Below, piece by piece: positions 35,421-45,409 of a DNA stretch of 64,000 nt. The notes below the pieces were generated by a model, which did not search any database, was not told the DNA's origin, and was given only the letters and a program-made list of their open reading frames with translations. A program made the translations under genes and the position numbers. Within the stretch, counting starts at the first letter, position 1, and the number at the start of each line of letters is the position of its first letter. This DNA is from Cervus elaphus (taxonomy: Eukaryota; Chordata; Mammalia; Artiodactyla; Cervidae), in contig NC_057815.1 of assembly GCF_910594005.1 (NCBI RefSeq), forward strand, positions 83,747,552 to 83,811,551, given 5' to 3'.

Positions 35421-36195
35421 ACAGAAAGACTACAGAGGAAAGGAAGATAATTTTACATTTGAACACCTTTAATGGAACGCCTTTCCTGCTTTTTGAACCT
35501 GAGGCCCTGCATTTCATTTCACACTGAGCTCCACAATTTCTGTGGCTGCCCATGCCTACTGCTAACCATCTTTCTCATCTCTATGTCATGAACACACTAT
35601 GTATTCTTGCCTGACAAATCTTACTCCTCATTTTCCTCATCAAAATTTCTACTTACTCCAATTCTTATCCCACTGACTAATAATTCCTCCTGTGTCCTGG
35701 CCCTTGCAGAGTCACTTGATATTTAATAATCCTCTCTCTGCTTCCTTCGCAATCTGAACATAGCTCTCTAGCTAAACTCCTCATACTATCTTGTTGTAGT
35801 ATATTTATTTTCCTTTCTCATTTAATTGTGAATACATGGAAGTCAAGGTCAAACTTCAGTCCCACTTTTAGTCTAATAAGTAGGCACTCAACTGTGCCTA
35901 ATAGATTAATATGCAATCACGACAAATACAGAGAATACCATACAAGGTTTTTGAGCCCCAGGAAGAACAACTCAAGACGTGTGACTAGGGAATCTGCTCA
36001 TTAGGAGTGTGGCAGAAGGCTGGGGACTAGTGCTCCATGAAGAAGCTAGTGACAAAACAAAACTTTTCAAGCCTCTCCAAATTGCCAAGGTTGCAGAGAT
36101 CAGATGGAAGAAACCAAGATTAAAAGTCAACACTCATTTATTGAACCCCTGTGTTGTGCCACTGTTCACAGAACTCAATGCACAGCTTCATGGAG
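35421..36195. other. Non-coding sequence, nothing recognised
   Basis: About 775 bp. Pyrimidine-rich parts at 35540-35830 might be an L2 remnant, but this is not convincing. Confidence 0.4.
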
Positions 36196-36199
36196 AGTA

Positions 36200-36420
36200 G
36201 ATTTCTTCAACCTTGGCATGACCCTGCTAAAATTTTGGACCGACTAGTTCTCTGAGGTGGTGACAGTCTTGTGCCCCGTATGGTGTTTGGCAGCATCACT
36301 GACCTCTACTCACTAGATGCCAGGAGAACATTCCCCTAAGAGGTGACAATCAAAAGTGTTTCCAGATATTACTACATGTCTTCTGGAGGGCAAAGTGGCC
36401 ACCATTTGAGAATCACTCAA
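36200..36420 (+). mobile_element. MER20-like hAT DNA transposon remnant
   Basis: 'tcttcaaccttggcatgacc', 'gtttggcagcatcactgacctctactcactagatgccagg', 'tgacaatcaaaagtgtttccagatatt' and 'ccatttgagaatcact' follow the same order as the element at 26785-26985, in the opposite orientation. The family name is from memory. Confidence 0.65.
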
Positions 36421-36436
36421 GTGTGGAAGGCTATGA

Positions 36437-36602
36437 TCTTTTTTTAAGTCCTTACTGAATTTGTTAACAATGTTGCTTCTGCTTTATGCTTTTCATTTTT
36501 TGGCCACAGGCATGTGGGGTCTTAGCTCTTCAACCAAGGATCAAACCCGCCCCTCCTGCATTCGAAGGTAAAGTATTAACCACTGGACCACCAGAGAAGT
36601 CT
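36437..36602 (-). mobile_element. CHR-type SINE
   Basis: Reverse complement of a CHR SINE: 'ggccacaggcatgtggggtcttagct', 'accaaggatcaaacccgcc' and 'accactggaccaccagagaagt' (the tRNA-like head at the right). Confidence 0.8.
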
Positions 36603-37114
36603 CCAGACCACTGTTTTGATGACAGTTGGTTTTTTTTTTTTTTTTTCAGCTCAGGCAGAAACTCTTGAGTTCACTGTCTCAGAAAGGAGATGTAGTGGGG
36701 TGAAAAATTAGAAAAAACTTACTAGTTTTTCTGGCTTTTGCTTCCAAAACCTTAAATACCTGACTGCAGAAAGAATGTGTTGTTAGAGAGGAAGTGTACT
36801 GGTCAAGAGCCAGGGAGAGAGAATCAAGGGGCATGGTTACAAGGTACTAGGTGAAACCTCAAGGACAAAAAATTAGTCTGCAGAAAAAGAGAGATTCCTA
36901 TGGGCTCACAGGATGAGGGATGGGGAAGGGGAACAGAGATCTCTCGATTCTGGAGCAGGGGCACCCTGTGCCCTGATAGTGGAAGCAAGATCTCAGGGCA
37001 GAGTGAGTACCACTGAGCTTGGGCAGACAGGATCGCACAGCCCTTGCAGATGAAGTATTTAACAAATAAATGACTCACAGAAACGGCAGAGAAAATCAGA
37101 TTTTGAAGGGGCTT
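36603..37114. other. Non-coding spacer with a poly-T run
   Basis: T16 run at about 36631-36646. The remainder is unrecognised. Confidence 0.45.
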
Positions 37115-37126
37115 AATGTGGGTTGA

Positions 37127-37402
37127 CCAGAGACGGCAATGGCACCCCACTCCAGCACTCTTGCCTGCAAAATCCCATGGACGGAGGGGCCTGGTAGGCT
37201 GCAGTCCATGGGTCGCTAAGAGTCGGACACAACTGAGTGACTTCACTTTCATTTTTCACTTTCATGCCTTAGAGAAGGAAATGGCATCCCACTCCAGTGT
37301 TCTTGCCTGGAGAATCCCGGGGACGGGGGAGCCTGGTGGGCTGCCATCTATGGGGTCACACAGAGTCGGACATGACTGAAGTGACTTAGCAGCAGCAGTA
37401 GC
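37127..37402 (+). mobile_element. Bov-A2 SINE (dimeric BovB-derived)
   Basis: Two related BovB-derived monomers lie in tandem: 37127-about 37240 and about 37272-37402. Each contains 'ggcaccccactccagc'/'ggcatcccactccagt' and 'agtcggaca'. A linker ('cactttcatttttcactttc') joins them and an 'agcagcagcag' tail follows. A perfect 12-bp target duplication, aatgtgggttga, lies at 37115-37126 and 37403-37414. There is no tRNA head, which distinguishes Bov-A2 from Bov-tA. Confidence 0.95.
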
Positions 37403-37605
37403 AATGTGGGTTGATATTACACACATTTCAACAGCTCCTTCTATGTCCAAAAATTGGAAGATTAGATATTTCTCTGCACTCACATTATATCACCATGGTA
37501 TCTCATATAATGCTAGAGCGGTGGGTCACCCCAGCTTTGGGAGTCATACAAGGAAGACTAAGGTAGATACCCAGCAGCAAAATAGAGTTTTCAGTGAGAA
37601 TCTAA

Positions 37606-37632
37606 CAGACAGATAGACAGACAGATAGATAG
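37606..37632. repeat. GACA/GATA tetranucleotide repeat
   Basis: Short mixed (GACA)/(GATA) run. A possible microsatellite marker. Confidence 0.85.
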
Positions 37633-38025
37633 GAAGGTATCGGGCTTGTTGGCTGAAATTTAAATTGACTATCTTCTAACTCACTTATGCTCCATCTCCC
37701 AAGTTATGTTTCTTGTGCCCATTTTAAAAAGAAGTAAGTTGAGTCTCTGCAAGTTGAAGTGATTCATTCAAGGTTATTAACTTTCATCTAAATGACACAC
37801 AGCCATTGTGTAACCTCTGACAGGTGCCTTGCTGGATGACTGCACAATGATGAGGCAACACTGTCACAGCCCTGGCCTTGTGGAGCAATTAAACATGCAC
37901 ACGAGACACTGCAAATTGCAACTTTCAACTAACGCAGGATGGGGGAATTTAATCTCATGACAGAGGGCAGAGAAGGTGTTCCCTAGGAAGCTATATGATG
38001 AAATGAGACCTAGGCAATGGCTCTG
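37633..38025. other. Non-coding sequence, nothing firmly recognised
   Basis: Parts of 37820-38020 faintly resemble the unassigned ancient repeat at 18730-19400. Confidence 0.35.
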
Positions 38026-38029
38026 AGAC

Positions 38030-38220
38030 ATTTGTGAACATCAGAATTGCAGGGAGGGATGGCTAAAACACACATTGGTGAGTCTCTCTCCCAGGGTTTC
38101 TAAAGGATAGATTTGGGGTTGACCTAAGAATGTGCATGATTAATAAATTTGCATAGGGTCATGTGCTGCTGTTGCTGCTGGCCTGGCTACCATACTTTGG
38201 GAACTGCTAAACTTGGCAAG
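38030..38220 (+). mobile_element. MER5A-like hAT DNA transposon remnant
   Basis: 'gaacatcagaattgcaggga', 'cagggtttctaaaggatagatttggggttgacctaagaatgtgcat' and 'ctgctgttgctgctggcctgg' are in the order of MER5A-type elements. Diverged, with approximate ends. Confidence 0.6.
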
Positions 38221-39845
38221 CTGAGCAACGAGTGTGGGAGAAAATAAGACCCTTCCGCTCTTTCATCGTTAGAAAGCCCTGCCTTTTAACACATGGAAAA
38301 TCTACAAGTGAAATTGCCATGATCTGCCTTAATCACTGCTAGTACATGGCAGATGGAGGACCATCCCAGTCTTTCAACTTCCGGCCTGGCAATCTCTCTC
38401 CTCCCAGTGGGTCAGGCAACTCTGCCATCTCCAACTCTGGGATATATGGATTGCTTTCAGGATTGTGATCCAGAGAAAGGCAAACAGCCACCTTGTTACC
38501 TAAAAGAATGTGAGCGCGCTCTGCCTGGTGTTTCTTCTCGTCTTTGGTTGAGAGAATGCTGACTATTTTAAGAAACACCTCAGGATATCCTCTTCTCTGA
38601 GTTGGAGGACTTAATCTTGCTGAAAACACATTCCTTCTCTCAAGAGTGCCCTTGAACTAAGACAGCAGAAACTCTGACTCCAGCGGGGCTTTCTGATATG
38701 CCTTTGAAGAGGGCGAATTTACTAATCAATACAAATGACAATTTCTCAACTGGCAAGTCAGGCGCAGCTTTGCTGCTTGATTTTTCACAGCCCAAACTTT
38801 CAGGACTGGAGCAGAGAGAAGCTACGTATACAGACTCTTGATGCAAATACCTCAAAGGAAGACATTGTTTTAGAGGGACTCAACATGGGAATCGTTGTAT
38901 GACCAGTAATAAAGTGTACATTCTTAAAAGGTACCTTGGTGTAAACAGTTCAAGACAGAGCTAGTACACATTATGCTTTAGGGTATGAACGAGCAACGTC
39001 TCACAGAAAAGGAAATTGCTTCTTTTTTCTGTCTCTATCATGTACACACTCTCTACAGTCACATACACACCATTTGTATATATAGCACATACAATATCAG
39101 TTGTACATATATATGCATCTATACACACATGTACAAATATGTATATAGTAATATAGAAGAAATGGAGGAAAAAACACAGATGCAGAATGTGCAATAATGT
39201 TGCAAAAACTATACTTTTCTGTGAGTCTAGATTTCGCCTTTTGTATACAGTTACTGTATAAATCTGCGTGTAACTTATCTGGTCTACACTGCAGTTTCCC
39301 CATCAGCAAAATAAGAGAATTGGATAAGAGATTTAAAGACTTTTCTGGACAGATAATTCCTGTTTATAAGGGACTGAAAAATATTGCTTAGGCATGCATT
39401 TTGTCTTCTAAAAATTTTCCCCCTATGTATGAAGATTGAAAATTCTTCCATTTTCACATTATTTTTAAACCCATGCCACGTTTTAATTAAAATGAAATTC
39501 TCACAATATCCTTTAAGGTTTTTTAAACCTTAAAAAGAATTGAAATGTGACTGAAATAAATCAAAGAAAAAATACTTTTAGAAGAAAAATCTATTTTGAA
39601 ATATGGAGATGATACTCCTTGCAATTACATAAAATCAGTAATGATGTGGAACACGCTTACTCGCTGAAACTTTGGACGTTCAAATACTATCTCAGTCACT
39701 TTCAGCATCTTAACTCTTGGCCTTCTTTGTTTTTCAACAAAGTGTCTCCAACTCTCCACAACCCTCCCTCACTCCATGAGCCCTTTTATCCTTGAAATCT
39801 CTGTAGTAGTTTATACTATTTTTTCCTTTAAATGTTAGCTCTAAC
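38221..39845. other. Non-coding sequence, no gene recognised
   Basis: About 1.6 kb. 38340-38870 is less AT-rich than its surroundings, but its ORFs on both strands overlap and none has a recognisable domain. 39040-39160 is rich in CA/TA. Confidence 0.45.
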
Positions 39846-39933
39846 AGCTGGGAAAGATAGGTGTTAATATTTATTGACTCCTTGCTACACCCTCATTCTG
39901 GCATGATGCTGGGTTTCTCATGTACATCATCTT

Positions 39934-40323
39934 TTTAAAAAAATTTATTGAAGCTTAGTTGTTTGATGATATTGTGTTACTTTCTACTTTACAACAGAGT
40001 GAATCAGCTATCTGTATACAAATATCCCCTTTTTTCTGGATTTCATTCCCATTTAGGTTACCACAGAGTACTAAGTAGAGTTTCCTGAGCTATACACTAG
40101 GCTCATGTTAGATATATATTTTATATATAGTATCAATAAGGGAGCCTGGTAGACTAAGGCCATGGGGTCACAAAAGAGTCAGACAAGACTTAGATACTAA
40201 CCAAAAACAACAACAATCAATAGTGTATGTTTGTCAATCCCAATCTCCCAGTTCATCCCATCCTCCCCTTCCCCCTTGGCATCCATACATTTACTCTCTA
40301 TATCTGTGTCTCTATTTATGTTT
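39934..40323 (-). mobile_element. L1 3' UTR insertion into MIR, itself holding a SINE fragment
   Basis: Reverse-complement L1 3' end, with the tail at the left (tttttaaaaaaatttattg) and the C-rich 'cccatcctccccttccccc' block at the right. A perfect 13-bp target duplication, tgtacatcatctt, lies at 39921-39933 and 40324-40336. Confidence 0.9.
40139..40215 (+). mobile_element. Bov-tA 3' fragment nested in the L1
   Basis: 'ggagcctggtagactaaggccatgggg...agtcagacaagacttagatac' followed by 'aacaacaacaa' is the 3' part of a Bov-tA. It is flanked by the 7-bp repeat atcaata at 40132-40138 and 40216-40222. Confidence 0.85.
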
Positions 40324-40433
40324 TGTACATCATCTTATATAATCCTCAGAACCTTTCTGTAAGGGGAAGTGAACAATTACCCTTATTTTAAAGATGAGGA
40401 AATAAGAACTCAGGGATACTAGAGACCTTGCCA

Positions 40434-40981
40434 TTCAGTTCAGTTCAGTTCAGTCACTCAGTCGTGTCCGACTCTTTGCAACCCCATGAACCACAGCACG
40501 CCAGGCCTCCCTGTCCATTGCCAACACCCGGAGTCCACCCAAATTCATATCCATTGAGTCGGTGATGCCATCCAACCATCTCATCCTCTGTTGTCCCCTT
40601 CTCCTCTTGCCCTCAATCTTTCCCAGCATCAGGGTCTTTTCAAATAAGTCAGCTCTTCACATCAGGTGGCCAAAGTATTGGAGTTGCAGCTTCAATATCA
40701 GTCCTTTCAGTGAACACCCAGGACTGATTTCCTTTAGGATGGACTGGTTGGATCTCCTTGCAGTCCAAGGGACTTTCAAGAGTCTTATCCAACACCCCAG
40801 TCCAAAAGCATCAATTCTTTGGTGCTCAGCTTTCTTTATAGTCCAACTCTCACATCCATACATGGCCACTGGAAAAACCATCGCCTTGACTAGATGGGCC
40901 TTTGTTGGCAAAGTAATGTCTCTGCTTTTTAATATGCTGTCTAGGTTGGTCATAACCTTCCTTCCAAGGAGTAAGCGTCTT
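40434..40981 (-). mobile_element. BovB LINE 3' fragment, about 548 bp
   Basis: BovB 3' end at the left (repeated ttcag units), truncated at the right after 'gtaagcgtctt'. It inserted into or beside the MIR. No clear target duplication. The minus strand (40657-about 40980) encodes the RT C-terminus, including the 'YGCESW' block. Confidence 0.92.
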
Positions 40982-41104
40982 GTGTATGTGAATATCTGCA
41001 AGGCTTTCGTTAGATTCTGAGTTTCTCTGACTGAGGACTTTGTGCTCTTTTTACTGCTCTCCATGGTCTACATATTAACAATCAAGAGGAAAAGGAGAAA
41101 ACAA

Positions 41105-41310
41105 ATGTTTATTGCTGACCTACGCCACTAACCCATGATTGATTATGTACCATCATTTCATTTGTTCTATTTTATTTAATTCTCAAAAGCAAAATGGGAA
41201 GTACTATCTCCATTTTTTTAAGGTAAAGAGAGGTTAAATATCTTAACCAAGATCATATGCTCAGTATTTAATACAACTGGGGTACAAACACATGTTGTCC
41301 AAGTGGTGGC
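41105..41310 (+). repeat. MIR SINE
   Basis: 'ttatttaattctcaaaagcaaaatgggaagtactatctcc', 'aaagagaggttaaatatcttaaccaagatcatatgctcag' and 'ggggtacaaacaca' give the MIR 3' half in order. Confidence 0.65.
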
Positions 41311-41433
41311 TGATGTCTCTGCTTGGGGATGGCTTATCATCTACAGTTAGCTAAATACATATCAGGCAATACTCACAATAACACATAATGCTCTTTCTCA
41401 TTTGCTAACATTAATTAACTTTTATAGGCACTT

Positions 41434-41661
41434 TACCGTGCTGTGCTGTGTTCAGTCTTTCCATTGTGTCTGACTCTTTGTGACCCAATGGACTATAACC
41501 CACCGGGCTCCTCTGTCTATGGAACTTCCCAGGCAAGAATACTGGAGTGGGTGGCCATTTCCTCCTCCAGGGGCTTTTCCTGACCTAGGGATGGAACCCG
41601 CATCTCCTGCCTCTTCTGCATTGACAGGTGAATTCTTTACCATTGCGGCACCTGGGAAGCC
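41434..41661 (-). mobile_element. Bov-tA SINE
   Basis: Complete on the minus strand with the tRNA-like head at the right ('ggcttcccaggtgccgca') and a 'gtgctgtgctgtg' tail at the left. A perfect 10-bp target duplication, ataggcactt, lies at 41424-41433 and 41662-41671. Confidence 0.94.
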
Positions 41662-41767
41662 ATAGGCACTTCAGCAATAAAAAAGTAAGCAGAAGGAAAG
41701 AAAATCCCAGATAACTTAGCTGCCCAGAAATTTTGTTTTAATACACACATTTATACAATGTATACAG

Positions 41768-42200
41768 ATAGTCCTTAATGAACCATAGTACAACTTAAGG
41801 TTTTTTTCAACTTTATGATGATGTGAAAGAGGTCCATATTCAATAGGAACTCTATTTAGAGTTTTTAATTGTGATCTTTTCCAGGGCTATATCGTCGAGG
41901 AGTCTCTCATGATCCTGGGCAGTGGCAGTCACACTCCCCAGCCAACCAAGTGATCATGAGAACAATGAGTCTAAACTCTTGCAATCATTCTGTACCCAGA
42001 CAACCATTCTATTTTTCACTTTCAGTACAGTATTCAATACATGACTTGAAAGGGTCAACACGTCATTATGTAATCAGCTTGTGTCAGATAATTTTGCCCA
42101 ACCATAGGCTGATATCAGTGTTCTGAGCAAACTTAGGCTCCACTAAGCCTAAGTTTGAGTAGTTCAGTGTATTCAAAGCATTTGTGACAGGATATTTTCT
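41768..42200 (+). mobile_element. Tigger-like DNA transposon remnant (family uncertain)
   Basis: 'gtccttaatgaaccatagtacaacttaagg', 'ttgtgatcttttccagggctat', 'aaccattctatttttcactttcagtacagtattcaata' and 'ttttgcccaaccataggctgat' match a mammalian non-autonomous DNA transposon of the Tigger kind in order. The family name and orientation are uncertain. Confidence 0.5.
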
Positions 42201-42363
42201 TCTTCCAATTCCTTTTTCTTTAATCACAGAGACATTCTTTGGTGCATGACCTAAGTAATACTTTTTTTTTCTCTTTCTAAATTAATTTTGATTGGAGTAT
42301 AGCTGCTTTATAATGCTGCGTTAGTTTCTACTGAACAGCAGAATGAATCAGCCACACGTATAT

Positions 42364-42585
42364 ATATGAAAGTGAAAGTGATGGTCACTCAGTGGTATCC
42401 AACTCTTTGCAACCCATGGACTACATATAGTCTGCCAAGCTCCTCTGTCCATGGAATTCTTCAGGCAAGAATACTATGGTGGGTAGCCATTCCCTTCTCC
42501 AGGGGATCTTCCCCATGCAGGGATCAGATCTGGACCTACCTGCATTTCAGGCAGATTCTTTACCATCTGAGTTACCATGGAAGCT
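42364..42585 (-). mobile_element. Bov-tA SINE nested in L1
   Basis: Tail with 'gaaagtgaaagtgatgg' at the left, BovB-like body, and tRNA-like head ('gagcttccatggtaactcag') at the right. It is more diverged than the one at 8826. Confidence 0.9.
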
Positions 42586-42754
42586 CACATCACCCCCCTT
42601 TGGATTTCTTTCCCATTCAGGTGACAACAGAGTGTTGAGTGCTGACCTCTCTGGGCTCTATAATAGGTTCTCCTTAGTTATCTATTTATACATAGTGCCA
42701 ATAGTGCGTATGTGTCAATACCAACCTCCCAATGTCTCCCCCATCCCCCTTGAT

Positions 42755-43067
42755 TGTTGTTGTCAGTGGCTCAGTCATGTCTCACTCTTTGCGACCTCAT
42801 GGACTGCAGCACGCCAGGCTTCCCTGTCGTTCACCATCTCACGGAGCTTGCTCGAACTCATGTCCATTGAGTCAATGATGCCATTCAACCATCTCGTCCT
42901 TTGTCATCCCCTTCTCTTCCTGCCTTCAATCTTTCCCAGTGTCAGGGTCTTTTCTAATGACTCAGCTCTTCGCATCAGGTGACCAAAGTTTTGGAGCTTC
43001 GGTTTCAGCATCAGTCCTTCCAATGAATATTCAGGATTGATTTACTTGAGAATTGACTGGTTTGATC
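42755..43067 (-). mobile_element. BovB 3' fragment nested in L1
   Basis: 'ggctcagtcatgtctcactctttgcgacctcatggactgcagcacg' through 'caatgaatattcaggattgattt' matches the BovB 3' end in reverse. The ends are set by where L1 similarity resumes. Confidence 0.88.
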
Positions 43068-43165
43068 CACGTGTTTTTCTCTACATCTGTTTCTCTATTT
43101 CCGCTTTTCAAATGATCTTCTATACCATTTTTCTAGATTCCACACATATGTGTTAGTACACAATG

Positions 43166-43865
43166 TTTGTAATACTTTAGTAATGAAGGAGGCCAATTTG
43201 TTTTTAAGTATGAAGATATGAGGGTGGTGTTTTTTTTTCCCCCTCTGTTCTTCCCTTTTCTCTCCCCCCATTGAAATAGCTTTCTCTGTACTTCACTGCG
43301 TCCCAGGTGATTCATACTGACAGAAGGCAGAATATCCTGTGGGTTTTTCTGCCTCCCTCCTAAAAATAATCTAATACCCTGGAGGAATATTAAAGGCTTT
43401 GAGAGGAGGTAGAAGGGAAGGAAAGAGTGTTTCTTGGTAGAAGCAGGGCAGCTTGAAAGAAGGAGGAGAATACACCTTTGCAGTAGTGTCCAAGCAACTC
43501 AGATCCTTGATAGAAGCAGAGGGAGCTGGCAGGAGGTCAACAGGGCATAAACAACCCCAGACGTGTGATGCCCATCCTCACCAAACTGTCCTGTGTTCCC
43601 AAAGAGGCACAGAAGCTCTACAGGACTGCCAAAACCGAGACGATCATGGCTACAGAAGAAAGGCAGGTCTCTGCATTATGGACAGATAAACAATGACAGC
43701 CCAGGGGAGAAGGACAATATGATGCATGGTGTAAAACTCTGGTACCCATGGCAAAAACCTAGGGAGGGACCCTAAAAATGGCCAATATCAATTTACCTAC
43801 CATTACTGCAACATCGAGGTTCAAAATGAAGTTGTATAATTAAAAGTATCATTCATACTCTTTCT
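43166..43865. other. Non-coding sequence, nothing recognised
   Basis: About 700 bp, partly purine-rich (43380-43480). The ORFs at 43453-43775 show no features. Confidence 0.45.
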
Positions 43866-44041
43866 TAAATACTTATTTTATATATTTGGCTCCACTGGGT
43901 CTTAGTTGTGGCATGCGGGGGTCTTCCATTTTCACTGCGGCATGCAGGACCTTTAGTTGTGGCATGTGGGATCTAGTTCCATGACTAGGGATCAGACCTG
44001 AGCCCCCTTCATTGAGACCCACTGGACCACCAGGAAAGTCC
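43866..44041 (-). mobile_element. CHR-type SINE
   Basis: Reverse complement: 'ttggctccactgggtcttagttgtggcatgcgggggtc', 'catgactagggatcagacctg', 'cccactggaccaccaggaaagtcc'. The tRNA-like head is at the right. Confidence 0.85.
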
Positions 44042-44324
44042 TTGCTAGCTCATACTCTTAACAAATAAAAATGTGATTGTTGGCAAAAAAATAGAAATGT
44101 AATATCACTTATTGAATTTGTAGACTGAGATGTATACCACTGCATACCTTCACAGGAAAATCGTCAGCTCTGAAATCATATTCATCTCTATTCTGCCTGT
44201 ATTAGACAAGTTCTGATATTGGAGCTGGAAGACTAACAGGAGAATTAACATTTGGGAACAGGCCTTTCTTCTCCTTGGCACTTTATGTAATGTCAACTTT
44301 TAAAATATCTTTAGTTATTGGCTC

Positions 44325-44455
44325 TGTGTCCATCAGGAAATGATGCTCTAGACAGGTGTATTGACTTGTCCAACATCACACAGTTCAGCAGCAGCACCTG
44401 GGTTTCCACCCAGATCCAACTGGACTCTAAACTCCTTGTTTGATTTTCCACTCCA
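44325..44455 (+). repeat. MIR-like fragment
   Basis: 'tgtattgacttgtccaacatcacacagttcagcagcagcacctgggtttccacccagatcc' follows the MIR 3' core order. Confidence 0.6.
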
Positions 44456-44615
44456 ACTCCAAAGTACCTAAGACCCATATTTTGGGACTTCATTGAACAG
44501 TTATTTTACAGTTCCATAATCTCTAGTGTTCTGCCATCAATTCACTCTGTTATATCACCCAAAATTTTTCAAGCTACATATATTAAATCAGCATAAAATA
44601 TAGTCACATATGTAG
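44456..44615. other. Spacer, nothing recognised
   Basis: Unassigned sequence before the internally deleted BovB. Confidence 0.4.
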
Positions 44616-44619
44616 CAGA

Positions 44620-45402
44620 ACCCATTCATGCATCACAGCCTTGTCATGGCAAAGGGGCTTACATAACTCAATGAAGCTACGAGCCCTGCCAAGCAGGGCC
44701 ACCCAAGAGACAGCTCTTCATGAAGGGTTGTGACAAAACATGGTCCACTGGAAGAGGAAATGACAAACCACTCCAATATTTTTGTTGTAAGAACCCTCTA
44801 AGCAGTATGCAAAGGCAAAATTATATGAACCAGAATATGAGCCCTCCAGTTTGGAAGTTGTCCAATATGCTACTGAGGAAGAGCAAAGGGCAACTACTAG
44901 TAGCTTCAGAAAAAGTGAAACAGCTGATTCAAAGCAGAAATGACACTCAGTTGTGCTATGGTTTTCCCAGTAGTCATGTACGGATGTGAGAGTTAGACCA
45001 CAATGAAGAGTGAGCACTGAACAATTGATGCTTTCAAACTGAGGGGCTGGAGAAGACTCTTGAGAGTCCCTTGGACAGCAAGGAGATTAACCAAAATCAA
45101 ACTTGTCAGTCCGAAAGGAAATCAACCCTGAACATTCATTGGAAGGACTGATGCTGAAGCTGAAACTCCAATACTTTGGCCACCTGATGTGAAGACCTGA
45201 CTCACCGGAAAAGACTCTGATGTTGGGAAAGATTGAAGGCAGAGGAGAAGGAGATGACAGAGGATGAGATGGTTGGATGGCATGACCGAATCAAAGGATA
45301 TGAATTTGAGCAAATTCCATGAGATAGCGGAGGACAGAGGACCAGGTGTGCTGTAGTCCATGGCGTTGCAAAGAGTCAGATATGACTTAGTGGCTGAAAA
45401 AC
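44620..45402 (+). mobile_element. Internally deleted BovB LINE
   Basis: 44633-about 44955 corresponds to the BovB 5' region upstream of and within the endonuclease ('cagccttgtcatggcaaagg', 'aaaacatggtccactgg', 'caatatgctactg'). From about 44956 the sequence jumps to the RT C-terminus ('ctatggttttcccagtagtcatg') and runs to the BovB 3' end. Most of the endonuclease and RT coding region is absent. An imperfect flanking repeat (catatgtagcagaa near 44607 and catatttagcacaga near 45408) may be an old target duplication. Confidence 0.85.
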
Positions 45403-45409
45403 AACAGCA

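Larger units (their letters stand above)
39850..40433 (+). repeat. MIR SINE interrupted by an L1 3' end
   Basis: The left part (about 39860-39933, 'tgactccttgctacaccctcattctggcatgatgctg') and right part (40337-40433, 'atataatcctcagaacc...aaagatgaggaaataagaactcagg') join into one MIR once the L1 segment 39934-40323 and one copy of its TSD are removed. The right part is itself ended by the BovB insertion at 40434. Confidence 0.72.
42264..43165 (-). mobile_element. Old L1 3' UTR with two later insertions
   Basis: L1 sequence is seen in three pieces: 42264-42363 ('ttgattggagtatagctgctttataatgctg'), 42586-42754 ('tttggatttctttcccattcaggtg', 'cccccatccccc') and 43068-43165 ('tctatttccgcttttcaaatgatc'). 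They join in the order of one L1 3' UTR. A Bov-tA and a BovB fragment separate them. Confidence 0.82.

Noticed and set aside
37116..37379. 87-aa ORF over the Bov-A2 element
   Set aside because: Falls entirely within a non-coding SINE. The similarity to other translated frames is due to the repeat.
40562..41020. 152-aa plus-strand ORF, and similar ones at 14588, 21414, 51775 and 55396
   Set aside because: These are antisense readings of the BovB RT C-terminus. The same peptide-like pattern appears wherever BovB lies on the minus strand, so they are not genes.
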